Shown: positions 15,801 through 27,128, counted from the first letter of the stretch. The stretch is 64,000 bases of DNA from Zygaena filipendulae (GCA_907165275.2 OU015672.1:6368501-6432500), one strand, 5' to 3'. Numbers and translations are program-made. The notes: a model not told the origin generated them from the letters alone.

Positions 15801-18800
15801 ACTGAACCGATTTTGAAAATTATTTCACTAATAGGAAGCTATAGTGATCCTGAGTGTCATAGGGTACTTTTTACTCCGGAATTCCCCCGGGAACTCCGGA
15901 GTTGGTGAGTTCGCGTGTTTGTGAGATTGTATAAGGGTAATCTCTTGATCTACTGAACCGATTTTAAAAATTCTTTCATTTATAAAAAGCTACAGTGATC
16001 CTGAGTGACAAAGGGTATTTTTTATCCTGGAATTCCAGCGGGAACACCGGAGTTTGTGAGGTGTAATCTGTGGATCTACTGAACTGATTTTGAAAATTCT
16101 TTCACATATAGATAAGAAGTTAAAGTGATCCTGAGTGACATAGGGTATTTTTATCCCGTAATTCGCGCGGGAACTCCGAAATAACCGCGGGTGAAACCGC
16201 GGGGTCAGCTATACTCGATAAAGAACTAGTAATATTATATAACACCATCGAGCACCTATCGTGGAAAGATAAGTATTTTCTTGGTTGATTCTCATTTCTC
16301 ATTTAAGTATTTAGTTCGCAAAACGCACCAAATAATAATGCATAACACTATAAGGTAGGTATAGTTGCATTCATTATTTTATTCATATCTACCTATTATC
16401 AATAATTTTATTAGGTAGATATCTATCTATACTCTATACCAGTCTATATAGTCTAGATAAAATACGGCCTAGATCAAAAAAGCTGAAATAACGATAACCT
16501 CATCTTCTATAGCTCCAGTTCTCACGAGGTGTCGATATTGTGTTAGGTAATTAATTTGATACGATATTATAATATTATAGTTAAGTATGTAAATATTTTT
16601 AATCTTAGTTTTTGCAAAATGACAATAGGTTCCCTCAGTAAGAAGGGCGCTTAAAGTGCATCCATATTAGTAGTACGTAGTATATTTGGACGCAGATAAC
16701 CAATAACATTGTTAACCCACAAAATTAAGTTACTTATTCAGAACGATTTATTGAGAGTTAGGGAACGTTTTTTAATTATGTGTTTACCTTATTACATTGT
16801 TTAAGTATGTAACTAAATATTGAACATAAAAAATGTTTACAGAAAATGGCGCTATAATTTTAAAACACGATTTACTCAAATTATTATAGTAATTATTATA
16901 TTGCAATAATAAAGTTATTAAGAAGAAAAGCGCACTAGCCGGTCGCGTAGATTAAAAAAAAAATTATGAATCTGGAATGTTTGCTATGCAAAATGCCTTA
17001 CGGCCCCACTCAGAGTCATTTTAAAGATTACTTAATATCGGTATTTAAAATTAAGTAATCATTAAAATGGTTCTTGAGTGCGATCGTTGGTTCTAAAGTT
17101 AATTATCCATTATCTATCTATACTCTAACCGCCGCACTCAGAGTCGACTTTAATGATTACTTAGTTAAGTAATTAATCTATACTTAACTTAATAAAAGAG
17201 GCGGTAATAAAAGAATAGAATCCGCGATTCTGTACATTGAATATTTTTACCTAAAATTGAGAGGGGTGATAAAAGAAAAGTAACCAAGCCCAAAAAAAAG
17301 TTTTCAAAATTATTTTCTGTCTGTCTGTTCGCGATAATGTCCGCATCTACTGAACCGATTGTCATGCGGTTTTCACTGGTAGATTAAGCTTAGCCTGGAG
17401 CTACATACATATAGGCTTTGTTTCATTGAAATCGGATGTCGGGAAAAAAAGTTTTTGTATAAAAACCTTTCATGCGGGTGAAACCGCGGGGCACAGCTAG
17501 TACTATTATAAAACGCGACGCTCATACTTTGCAAATTTTGATTTTGCTGTTGGAAATCTTGGAAATAATCATAAATTAATGCTTATTACAAAATATTAGA
17601 GTTCAACTTTGAATAAATTATTTTATATAAAATGTATCAAAGACAAATCGCGTATTGCATGTGAAATATTGTGACCTAGAACATATTCTATGAAAAGCCG
17701 GTCATATCGTGGCCGTAAGAAACCGTCATGGAATACCAATATTTATTTTTTTAAATACAAATTCCAATTCAAATATCAACCTTCTGCATTTTATTTTTAT
17801 GCTCAAAATTGGTTGCGGAAAGTTTTGAACAAAGTATACATGGAGATAATAAAATTATTTATGTCACAGTTATATTCAATAGTCTGTTATTACGCTAACT
17901 TTCTAGTTAATGTTTGTTGCATTGTACGGCGGATTGATTTTATGGGCTGGAGATTCGTATCTGGTCTATCAAGTCAGTGAATCTTTAAAATTGCTCCGGC
18001 ATTTCTCTAGCGGAGCTGAGCGAGATACCTATAGTATATGATAATTTAGGTATTAGGTAATCACGTTGAAACTTGAAGCATTTAAAATTTTGTTATGATT
18101 GATTTAGGTCAAGTCCAGAACAGCCGTATTTAGTATGTAAATTGTAATGACAGATGTAATATGGGGTTTTTATGGGGTTTTTATGGGTCCTATGAGTTCT
18201 TGTGGCCTGAAATAAATGTTATTATTATTATTATTATTAGTATTAGTATTATTTTCTTAGACATTTTTATATGGTCTCCTTAGTTTGTCATCAAAGTTTG
18301 AAAGACAAATATCACCGCAATAAAAGTTTTTCTTATAAAACAAAGATCATTGTCGAATGTCCCAAATTGAGGTAAAGTTATTCTTTAGTTAAAACGCCGC
18401 TCGTAGATACCAACACAATATGCGATGTAATTGCTCACACGTTTCTGATAAATTGGCAAGTTGGTTGTGTTGTCTAACAATCCTTCCTGGAGTCAAAGAG
18501 AATAATAGCTTTCTGAATAATTTATGCGACAGCCGTGAATGGCGCTGCCGCTAGCCGTTCTCAGATTGTGTTATGGGCACTTTGAACTTTACCATATTTT
18601 ATAATTATTGCCGCTGCGTTTTACACACATCCGACCTGTCTTGTGATTAGGTATTACTATTTGCTAGCACTACGCAAAGTGTATTTTTTTGCATTGATAT
18701 TTATTTTATTATTAAGTTGATTCAAAATAACTTTCGAACATTTTGGTAAGGTAACCTAATTTTTTTCGAATTTAGGTTACCTTACCAAAATGCTATTGAA

Positions 18801-21800
18801 TAATTTTTTTTTTTTGCTAGTCGAGAAAACTCTCTTATCTATTAATTTTATGTACCCAACTTCGAAGGACAATATTATATTATTTATGGATAGAACCAAA
18901 TCTTTGCAATCAATTTGATCAGTATTTTATTTAATATTAGCTGTGCCCCGCGGTTTCACCCGCGGTAATTTTGGAGTTCTCGCCGGAATTCCGGGATAAA
19001 AAGTACCCTATGTCCTTCTCTGTACCCCTGACAACGTGCATGCCAAATTTCATCCAAATCCGTTCAGCCGATTTTGCGTGATTGAGTAACAAACATCCAA
19101 ACATCTAAACATCCAAACTTTCACATTTATAATATTAGTAGGATTGCATTAAATTTTTACATTAACAGTAAAAAAAAAAAAACAAGTCAGACTGCCGTTA
19201 CGAAGATTATGTTTACGGTACTTTGTAGACTGCCTAGCACGATAATAGAATTTATCGTGTTATTATTTTCAAATAAGTTATTATGTTGTCTGTCTGGCTA
19301 TAAGTCCAAACTATATTTCGTTAGCGGACAATTATTTGTGTATTAGGTACGACTGGTTTTGTTGCTTACGATAAAAAACAATGGAATGAAAGTTGATGTA
19401 AGTATTTTTTGGGATGATTTTGGAAATTATTGGACGGTATGAATTATCTTTTAAGTAGAAAACTACACAAAGATTGGTGTTGATAATTCCCATGGATGAT
19501 GGGACTAATCTTATTTCCATGGGATTAATAATATTGATGTTAAAAATTATAGAGTCACATTGATCAATTATTTTGCGCACTTCAATACAATTGTAATTTT
19601 AAAAAGTAGCATCAAAAAACATTTATTATTGTCACAAATGATTGAATAAAAACTTACTTTTTTTTAAATTATGTACAAATCGAAATTAACTATGTTTACA
19701 TATTTTAACGTATTTTAATTTTGTTATTTTTTTTGAGGCTTACGTTTTGCGTTACGGGTTAATTGGATGTATCAGCCGTAGGTCATCAACGAATTAGCAC
19801 CATTGGAAGAGACATTCTTTGCCTCAATATCACCTACAAAATTATGTTATCCTGGTATGAATAGTGTCCAGAGAACATATATTTTAGTTTCCTCCTCAAC
19901 TAATTAGTAAAATGCTCGTAATGGATAGCGACACGCTGTGTTAATCACAAGTTCGCCTCCATTGGTAACCGGACTCAGGATCTCTTGATTTAAGCGGGAC
20001 GGATACACAAATAAATAAATAATTAATCGTTGTCTCAATTTTGGTTAAAACGTCTTATTACTTTAACCTTCTCTTTAAGTATTTCTTTAAACAAGTCATG
20101 TATTTGATTGGTCATATGTTTGTCTATAATGTTGTCAATTTTCTGCATGAAGAATAGGCCCGGCAACAACCCAGCGTCGCATGTCGTGCCTCGAAGTGCC
20201 TTTACGTGCCTCTACACAACTCGACATCGCAAAGAGGCCCGCCTCGCGAGGGCTCGTGCTTTACATAATTACGGCCTTCATTATACCATAAACAAAACGC
20301 AGTGCGCGTCATTTTTCGCGTGCGCTGGCATGAGCTATTTAGGGTTGCCGCTTGTGACCGAAGCCTCGAATGCACGACGCTCAATCTAGACTGCTGTGCA
20401 CCCGAAATTTTTAGGTATGAATGTACCAAAACAAAATCCAGACGAATGTGTTGACTAAATCACTTTTGAATAGACAAAATTCATTCAAATACACGCAATA
20501 TTACTTAAATAATTTAAACAAACTGACGAAACGCAAGCTATCCCAGTTAAAATTAATATTACGTTTGTACACGGATATATATTTTTTATTTATTGCATAA
20601 CACCAACTAATGTTGTGTTTCTTCAAAACTAAAAAACAAACGAGCGAACAAAATTGTTTCTTTTGCATTAAAATTACGAGGAAAAATAAACAAATAACTG
20701 TAAATAGGTTGAGGATAGCGGTTTACTTTGTGGTCAATTCGATAAGTAGTTTGCAATAGTAGTTAACACACATATAGATCGAGTCATTAAAACAATCGTA
20801 AAATTAATGTGGAAACTGTTAAATTTAGCTTCAGAACATAATTATATTATAAACCTTCCGATTACCTCAATTATCGCTAATGAAATTCCAATAGAAACAA
20901 TCATAAACAATCCCTACTAATATTATAAATGCGAAAGTAACTTTGTCTGTCTGTCTGTCGTTCTGTCTGTTTGTCTGTTACGCTTTCACGCCTCAACGGC
21001 TCAACCGATCATCAGAAAATTTTGCATACACATTGCCAGGGGTACAGAGAAGGACAAAGGGTAGTTTTTCACCTGGAAACCCGCGGGAACTCTGAAATTA
21101 ACGCGGGTAAAACCGCGGGGAACCGCTAGTTATATAGATATATTAATAAAAATATTAGTTTCAAAAATCTCTCATTCCTAAACTGCGGTAAAAAGCCCTG
21201 CAATTTATGAATCGTTATCATCCGCAAATGAGCAAAATATATTTCGTTGTAAAAACATAAAAAAGGCAAATCTCGCTATCTCAATTGCATTTAACGTGAG
21301 GTAATATTTTACTCGGCAGTAAAACACGAAATCAAAATAAACGAAAAATAACAATTCCATTTCATTGTCATGACAACCCTATTTGAACGTCCTAGCAGCG
21401 CGGTTCACAGAGGACACTGCCCCCGCATTGCAGAAAAGTAACAACCCACAAGTATTTGCATCACGATTGACTCTTACCACCTAGCATTAAAGTTTATTTT
21501 GCTGAAACGCAGTTGATAGTAAAAGTTTTTTTTTGTGGCATGCACTCTGTTTTCTATTTGTGCTCTTTTTAAAACTTTATTCATATGTAGATAGGGTTGT
21601 TTTTTGTTTGGTTGGCATCGTAGATCTTTACTGTCGGGGTCCTGCTGAGCGTTACCATGGTTTGTCGAAAGAAAATAGACAAAGAGCGCGAAGTCTTTTG
21701 AGTGTAAAGTACGAAGAGTGCATTTTATTTTCTTTGTTATTTTTATTTCAACAGCGATGCGTGATGGGAATTTAATTTAGCGAGTGTGCGCGCGCAGCAT

Positions 21801-24800
21801 CATCGACGCCAGCAAGGGGCGATACTTACTGCAAACTGATTTACGCGGGATTCATAAATTCTAAGATGTTTCATCGGATATTAGTCTTAATTTTTTTTTG
21901 TTACTGCGAACTCTAGCACATAGTGCATTCAGCCAGTATCAAGTGACTATAAATTTTTTTTTTTCAATCTTTCGCCTCCTCGGCACTTGGCAGTCACTGA
22001 AGGAACCACTTCGAAATGCCATAATTATATGCTCTAATAATGTGAAATTTATCGTCCAATGCTGTTTTTGCGGTTTCATCCGTCGTAAACTTCAGGATTC
22101 CCTTGTTAGGCTTTACCGCACTAAAACAATAGGTATTTTAACTACAAAATCGCCAACAATCTCCGAGTATTCATGCTAAGGCCATAATTTCTAAGGCTTT
22201 TTCCTTATTTTGCATTGTCCGGGTAGACGTAAGTACTTACTCGAGCACTCGATCGTATTGATGGACTTGATTAATCGATATATTTTAGAGATGTAATAAA
22301 GTATAGAGCTCCAAGCGTACCTATAGTGACCGTACGTGAGCGATGGGGTGCGGTACGAGTGACAAGCGGAGCGGATAGCATATGTATAATTGTGTGTCCC
22401 GCTCGGGCGAATTATTCAGTTATCACCTAAGTCTACGTCATTGATACGTAGAAATTTAATTAAACAATAACAGTATGTTTTGTATAATATTTCTACATTT
22501 TACTACGTGTATGTATAATCATCGCACAATCCTATTCCATAGTGAGCTCATAAATCTACCAATTTTTATAACATCTATATATACAGAAAAAAAAAACTTA
22601 ATAAAAGTTTATTTTTACATGGAACTCTGACTGAACCGATTCTAAAAATTCTTCCACCGTTAAAAATCGAAAATAATATTATGCTCATAATGACGGAACA
22701 CAGAACATTTTTCTTAACTAATATGTATAAAGAGACTGCAGATAGCTTCAGGTTCGAGTTTTGAACTGCGTTATACTTAAACACAAATTTAATTCGTTTT
22801 CGCAAGTGTCTGAATTTTGAGGACTTATCCCTACTAATATTATAAACGCAAAAATAACTCTGTCTGTCTGTCTATTACGCTTTCACGCCTAGACGGCTCA
22901 ACCGATCATCATGAAATTTTGCATATACGTTGTCAGGGGTGCAGAGAAGGACATAGAGTACTTTTGTCTTTGAATTCCCGCGGGATTTCCGAAATTAACG
23001 CGGGTGCAACCGCGGGAAACAGCTAGTTATTAATAAATTTGCGCAGCCTCGCCGACCGCTTATCCCTTGTACTGAGGCAGTATAAAAATTAATTATCTTA
23101 CAGGTCTATAAAACAAATGCAGACCTCTATCTCCAGTCACAATAAACCTAAGTTACTATTCAAGTTAAATCGTGAATAGATTTAACGATGCACCTAAAGT
23201 CATCAGAAATAGCTCGCACATACCTACATTAAGTAGGTATTGGGATAATGTATTTTTACTTTCGTTTAGTGCTTGCTGTTTCTTCAAGAGAGCTGACTGG
23301 AATTCTAATTAAAGGAAAGTACATATAAAACAAAGAACCTCAACACCTATCTGAACATTTCCTAGAATATCTTCAACGATTGTAAAGATAGTGCCAAAGA
23401 AAAGTCGAGTGCTGCATTCCGTGCGATGGAGGGAGCAATTTTGTTCTTAAAGCCTCTGGTCACATACAATAATTACCTATAGTTTTAACTAGCTGCGCCC
23501 CGCGGTTTCATCTTAGCCTAAGTTAATCCTTATAACATCAGCTATCATATGTCCCGTTAAAATCAATTGCACCGTTTCAGATATTAGCCCGAACAAACAG
23601 ACAGACAGACAGACAGATAAAAATTCTATAAATTGTTTTTATATGTAAATACCGTAGTTATATACTTTCATATGCATTTAGTGAAAAGCTGTAAATTTGA
23701 AATTAGAAACAGACACTTCAATTTTATTTATATGTATGTATAGATTGATTCCACTATGCGTATTTTTGTTACTAAATAATAACATTTAAAACAAAAACAA
23801 AAAAACAAAATGTATTTCTGTGAGTGTTTGTACACGCTCTGACCTCTTATTGTGCGATTTGGTATAAATAAATTACGTAGCAATCTATTAATGGCTTTTC
23901 TTTTGTATCACTTCTAATGCATAAGAAATTATTTTTTAATGCAAAAAAAAAAATGCTTTTTAAAAAAAAAAAAAAAATGAATGATGACTGTAATAAACAA
24001 ATAAAACAGTTCATAGTGTTCCAAAAAATTTAAAAACTAATAAGAGCTTGCTTGTAAATGCCAGTTGTATTTCCTTAGTATCTACTCACATTTCCCTGTG
24101 GGTCGATAAGCTGAGCGTATTTCGGCGCCTTCGCCTTGCTCCCGTCGGCGAAGACGCCCGCGAGCCGCAGCGGCGTTCCGGGCCGCGCCGCCGCCCGCTC
24201 GTACTGCGCACCCACCCTGCCGCCGTCTGTAATAAATGATCTCTACCGTGTCATGACTGCCTGGTACCGGGGAACTTTTGCGTGACGTAAGCATCCCCAT
24301 ATGGGACATTCCCAGCAATCGCCAGCTCTACGATACATTCTACTTCGCCAAAGTACTTAACTTTGGTTTAAAGTAAACCTGCAGTAGGTTTGGTTTCCGT
24401 TAAGGTTACGTTTGTGGCTTTTTTGATGGTGGACATTAACACCTACACTATCTATAGGAAAGAGGTAAAGTTGAGTAGTGAAAACAAGAGACTCTGGGAC
24501 TATGGGACCGATACATTTTTATTTTATTTTAACTAGTAAAATCTCACAACTAGTCTCAACTCATCCGTACTACGTCACACTAATTTCGTGATTATTTGAC
24601 CCCTCCCTTGTCACAGTTGGTCACATTTTTGTGCCTCCCCCTCCCTAATGTGACGTCACACATTTTGCAATCTGACATCTAGAAATCATTAAATTAAAAC
24701 AGCAGTTCCGACAAAACAATAATATATGTATATAGTTAATATAGGAACCTCTCATTTCATAATTTCCTTTGTTTCCTTGTAACATCGTTAAGGGTGCGCT

Positions 24801-25080
24801 CTGCCATATTATGTAGCTCTCATCCGATAGAGGCCGCGGACGGCGCCATAAAAGAGTTTTCTCAATTTGGATCGGCACAAAGCTTGGAGAAACAATCAAC
24901 CGCCGAGATATTCTTCATTTCATAATATCCTAGTCTACGTCTGCAAGTTCTCACCGGAGGCCGGCCGGGCTCGGTACGCGGAGAGGGCGCGAGGCGACAC
25001 AAGGGCGAAGGCCCGCGTCCTCAGCAGCGCCGCTACGGAGCCCCGCGCCGTCGCTTGAGCCCCACCACGACATCCGCACA
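10682..25080 (-). CDS. Large gene, at least four coding exons; putative CABIT-domain (Themis/GAREM-like) adaptor, 5' end missing
   Basis: Four exons join in phase on the - strand: 25080-24955, 24226-24090, 13391-13082 and 12897-10682, giving 928 residues and a stop. The junctions are phase 1, 0 and 1. Each intron has GT at its start and AG at its end. The N-terminal ~190 residues look folded: LLRTRAFALVSPRALSAY, YERAAARPGTPLRLAGVFAD, YAQLIDPQGN, then FVPVNTKGELYEV and LLSLWRLPVRVRLLAG. The last two blocks resemble the CABIT pattern seen in GAREM (PVHYAGQF followed by a strand-rich segment), so a signalling-adaptor role is my inference. The rest, about 740 residues, is charged, serine-rich and probably disordered. 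It includes a proline-rich KPRAPTPKL near 11400, a NIYAEI near 11195 and a C-terminal IYDTLK, which could be SH3- and SH2-type docking sites. No start codon is seen; an upstream exon is missing or lies beyond 25080. Confidence 0.7.
13082..13391 (-). CDS. Internal coding exon of the putative CABIT-domain gene
   Basis: 310 bases. Donor GGAG|GTAAGATG at 13082/13081. The acceptor at 13392 (AAGTCGAG|TTC) was chosen because it is the one that keeps phase 0 with the exon ending at 24090, giving DPQGN then FTATMSPACHSYM. A nearby CACAG acceptor 7 bases further into the exon would break the frame. Contains the GELYEV and LLSLWRLPVRV blocks that suggest CABIT. Confidence 0.7.
13429..13600 (-). mobile_element. 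LINE 3' end, reverse orientation, AAAT tail
   Basis: On the - strand a unique ~150 bases end in TTTTGAATAAATAAATAAAT (13431-13451). It sits in the large intron just upstream of the exon at 13082-13391. Confidence 0.4.
14913..14918 (-). terminator. Possible polyadenylation signal (ATTAAA) of the nested nucleoredoxin-like gene
   Basis: ATTAAA on the - strand, 21 bases after the TGA codon. It is the variant hexamer and close to the stop, so this is tentative. Confidence 0.35.
14939..15559 (-). CDS. Nucleoredoxin/tryparedoxin-like thioredoxin-fold protein without CxxC, nested in an intron
   Basis: A 206-codon intronless frame with ATG at 15559 and TGA at 14939. Residues ~28-165 follow the nucleoredoxin (thioredoxin-8) order: strand VVVLLFTA (41-48), active-site loop, VIFISMDESEKEM (76-88), NWFALKFDD (97-105), LKYVYGITCIPHLLVLEIDG (111-130) with the cis-proline at 121 kept, and a final helix IITWL. 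In active members the loop after the first strand holds WCxPC; here it is KGINRE, so both catalytic cysteines are gone and thiol-disulfide activity is not expected. It lies within the 10.7-kb intron of the surrounding gene, on the same strand. An ATTAAA lies about 20 bases after the stop. The frame is intact, so it may be a functional non-catalytic paralogue or a retrocopy; family assignment is firm, function unknown. Confidence 0.85.
   Translation of the reverse strand: MNAITSKQFKLKPYNWFKEAKIINKKYEPVPFEWLEENADVVVLLFTAKGINREGILEKFYSIYESVKFGNLPIEVIFISMDESEKEMVSCFEDQANWFALKFDDPLVLSLKYVYGITCIPHLLVLEIDGTIISEHGIPDLEKYGKNAIITWLSTSATMKKHRRLSKDANMYGEKWRFMLDGSNKANKGDYHRRFSTINEHPPEHS
15726..16212 (+). 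mobile_element. Helitron group B with internal triplication
   Basis: 5' end TCTATACTAATATTATAAAG, 3' end GGGTGAAACCGCGGGGTCAGC with a decayed terminus. Inside, a unit containing GGTAATCTC, GATCTACTGAAC, GTGATCCTGAGTG and GGGAACTCCGG occurs three times, starting near 15781, 15943 and 16060. It lies in the large intron just upstream (gene sense) of the nucleoredoxin-like gene. Confidence 0.65.
16687..16890 (-). mobile_element. TGGAC-end MITE, truncated on the right
   Basis: Begins TTGGACGCAGATAACCAATA and runs to ACACGATTTACTCAAATT, missing the last ~45 bases including the other terminus. Confidence 0.65.
17001..17086. mobile_element. Short PIF/Harbinger-like MITE copy (86 bp)
   Basis: CGGCCCCACTCAGAGTC at the left, CTTGAGTGCGATCG at the right, with TTA and TTG flanks. 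It keeps both ends and the AAGTAATCATTAAAA arm but has lost the centre. Confidence 0.65.
17129..17180. mobile_element. Half PIF/Harbinger-like MITE
   Basis: CGCCGCACTCAGAGTCGACT after TAA, continuing AATGATTACTTAGTTAAGT, then stopping where the Helitron at 17177 begins. The right arm is missing. Confidence 0.55.
17177..17500 (+). mobile_element. Non-autonomous Helitron, group A, full length
   Basis: TC at 17177, ends CGGGGCACAGCTAG at 17500, flanked by A and T. Contains TAGAATCCGCGATTCTGTAC, a GTCTGTCTGTTCGCG repeat and AGATTAAGCTTAGCCTGGAG. Its 5' end overlaps sequence that could also be the arm of the PIF-like MITE starting at 17129, so the exact start is uncertain. Confidence 0.7.
18100..18254 (+). 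mobile_element. 3' fragment of a related LINE with TTA-repeat tail
   Basis: Ends GGCCTGAAATAAATG followed by TTA repeats, matching the end of the LINE at 59.2 kb. Contains a short direct repeat ATGGGGTTTTT. Only the last ~150 bases remain. Confidence 0.6.
18739..18792. repeat. Perfect 21-bp inverted repeat with 12-base loop
   Basis: CATTTTGGTAAGGTAACCTAA at 18739-18759 and its exact reverse complement at 18772-18792. Could be the remains of a small foldback element or a cruciform; no gene adjoins it. Confidence 0.75.
18937..19143 (-). mobile_element. Non-autonomous Helitron, group B
   Basis: Reads TTAGCTGTGCCCCGCGG at the left and ATAATATTAGTAGGA at the right (both ends in reverse). The CCGCGG hairpin is intact. 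The right flank is T. In the large intron. Confidence 0.65.
20911..21129 (+). mobile_element. Non-autonomous Helitron, group B, complete termini
   Basis: TCCCTACTAATATTATAAAT at the 5' end; ACGCGGGTAAAACCGCG hairpin and CTAG at the 3' end; flanked by A (20910) and T (21130). CTGT repeat near the 5' side. Together with 22828-23026 it gives the clearest termini of this group. Confidence 0.75.
22828..23026 (+). mobile_element. Non-autonomous Helitron, group B, complete termini
   Basis: TCCCTACTAATATTATAAAC to AACCGCGGGAAACAGCTAG, flanked by A and T. Same structure as the copy 1.9 kb upstream, in the same orientation, both in the large intron. Confidence 0.75.
23492..23640 (-). mobile_element. 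Helitron-type element with shared 3' end, other internal sequence
   Basis: Starts CTAGCTGCGCCCCGCGG (3' end reversed), then internal sequence not shared with groups A or B, with a GACA repeat at about 23601-23620. The 5' end is not identified. Confidence 0.4.
24090..24226 (-). CDS. Internal coding exon of the putative CABIT-domain gene
   Basis: A 137-base GC-rich exon in an AT-rich neighbourhood, bounded by ACAG at 24227 and by AAAT|GTGAGT at 24090/24089. It reads GGRVGAQYERAAARPGT and LRLAGVFADGSKAKAPKYAQ in the only frame that also fits both neighbours. Confidence 0.7.
24955..25080 (-). CDS. Most upstream visible coding exon of the putative CABIT-domain gene
   Basis: A 126-base GC-rich exon between GGTTCTCAG (acceptor) and CTCCG|GTGAGA (donor). 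In the frame that joins the next exon in phase 1 it reads GSVAALLRTRAFALVSPRAL without a stop. The exon begins mid-codon and has no ATG in this frame, so at least one more exon must lie upstream. The frame choice rests on phase continuity. Confidence 0.55.
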
Positions 25081-26820
25081 CTGAGAACCAACCTGGGAGC
25101 AAAAGTAAACGTAGTTTTTAGAATTTTAAAGGCAGTAAAGCATCACCAAATACTGCTCAGTATTTCTTTGATAACTTGTGTCCATGAGCCAGTCATAGCA
25201 AAGGTAAGAAATGAACAAATGCGTAAGAAAATATAATACAAATTAAAACTAGCCCGGACGATCCACCTATACGTACTTAGCTTTGTCTCCATACATAAAA
25301 GTGCAAAACTTCAAAGACACCTTCCCCATTTGTGTCCATGTGTGTTTTTACTATCCTATTATATCATATGTTATTTTTATTATTATTCTATTTACTATCA
25401 ATAAATCACTATAATATATTATGTATCTATATAATTTATATATATATATTATTTATGTAATGTGTATGTATTTGAATTGGCGGGCAGACATACGATCGGG
25501 TATCGCGCGGACGCATCCCCGCGCCGTATGGGCTCCGCTGAAAACCAGCGCTGCCGCGCTTTATGCGACAGCATATGCTGAGACGGTGTCCATTTTGGCA
25601 TCACGGAAACTATATCCGATTCATTTTGAATTTGATGCATGTATTACTTTTAAGAAATTTTGTGATGCCAAATAAAGTTATGTCTATGTCTATGTCTATG
25701 TCTATGTTTACATTTTACAGAAAAACTAAAAAGTAAACAAATTTACATATTCCATACAAATGTAAACTTTTTGTAACCTTTCCTTGCGGTTGAGAGCTAT
25801 GGCACGTGCTAAAAAACTGCAGCCAGCCAAGCGGGGACGCAAACGAATACCTAGTACAGGCAACTCAAAAAATAACTAACATTCAACTTGACATTATGCT
25901 ATTCCGGAGTGTTCTTTGGAACGAAATATCATAATTATTGAAAGTTATAGGGAGACCAAAACTAGAGGAAAACTGGGAAATTAATTGAATGTCCTCGACA
26001 TTCAAAGACTGGAATTGTTTTAAATGACTAGGGTTTTTGGAAGAAGTGCAGAAGGATACGATAGCTTGTTCAAGAAAATCGGGACGTTCAGCTATTTGTT
26101 TTATTTTATTTAAATAAAGAGCGTTGCCACTCAGTACACGCGACTGAAGCGAAATTTCATATACATAATTATGTATATCTACTTTTCGCTGTTTTTCTAA
26201 AAAACTGAGTGCCTATATAAATTTAATTTTTATTCAAAATCAGCCTCCACGTACACTTGAACAATCCACTCTGTATGTTTATGTTTCTTTGTAAGTATGT
26301 ACGTTTGCATGTATAAATGTATGTCTGGAATTATGTTTATTTTCGAATGTTAAATTAATAAAATTTTATTATTAAATTATGTACCTAAGTATATTAAGCA
26401 AGCAACGAAATTACGTATTTCTCAAATGCACTCCAAGTGAACTCTCTGTGATATCTGAAGGTTGACTGGCAGAGAATTCCAATCCGCTTTTTAAAAACGA
26501 GATGTTCGGAAATTTGAAATAAATAAATCAGTTAATCTTGAAGTTGACTGTACAAGTCCCTTACATGGTTGGTGAGGCCGTAATATGGGTATTCCTGCAT
26601 TCATTACAGGTTCTTAAACCTAAGTTTGCCCTGCGACGTGGGTAATTACTCATAAAGGTCGATTCTTACAGGTAATTGTAGAACAAAACATGGCTGTTGG
26701 CACACATGTCGTTGTTTTTTTCTTCTGTCGAGTCTAAATATTACGAATACCTCGTCAGGTGAATCGGACGTCTGTCCGCTGTTGTGTTATGTAAAAAACC
26801 AGCTATATGAATACCACAGA
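25081..26820. other. Region upstream of the visible part of the CABIT-like gene
   Basis: The missing 5' exon(s) should lie here or beyond on the - strand. Apart from the LINE tail at 25560-25707 I see AT-rich sequence and no GC-rich exon-like island with splice sites. Confidence 0.35.
25560..25707 (+). mobile_element. LINE 3' end with TATGTC hexamer tail
   Basis: Contains TTTGGCATCACGG, ends TTTTGTGATGCCAAATAAAG, then four to five TATGTC/TCTATG units. Tail repeats of this sort follow non-LTR element 3' ends. Same family as the fragment at 630-770. Confidence 0.6.
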
Positions 26821-27128
26821 TAATATAGTTAATAAAAGAGTAGAATCCGCGATTTTGTACATTAAATTTTTTTTAACAAAAATTAACAGAGGGCAATAAA
26901 AGAAGAGTAACCAACCCCCAAAAAAAAAGTTTTTTGAATTCTTTTTTGTCTGCCTGTCTGTGTGTTCGCGATAATCTTCGAATCTACTGAATGGATTGTC
27001 ATGCAGTTTTTACAGGTATAGATTAAGCTTAGCCTGGAGCTAGGCTTTGTTTCGTTTAAATCGTATAGCCGGAAAAAAGTTGTTATATGTAAACGTTTCA
27101 CGCGGGTGAAACCGCGGGGCACAGCTAG
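26821..27128 (+). mobile_element. Non-autonomous Helitron, group A
   Basis: TAATAAAAGAGTAGAATCCG near the left, ends GTGAAACCGCGGGGCACAGCTAG-type 3' terminus at 27128 followed by T. The first few bases of the 5' end are degraded. Confidence 0.7.

Noticed and set aside
20108..20429. A CpG-richer patch with 93- and 75-residue frames as a gene or promoter
   Set aside because: No domain, no splice sites bounding it convincingly and no adjacent gene start; left unannotated.
20940..20985. CTGT/GACA repeats as possible CRISPR-like or satellite arrays
   Set aside because: They are short tetranucleotide runs inside the Helitrons, with no spacers.
24867..25058. 63-residue + strand frame
   Set aside because: It is the antisense shadow of the GC-rich exon at 24955-25080, which has splice sites on the - strand.
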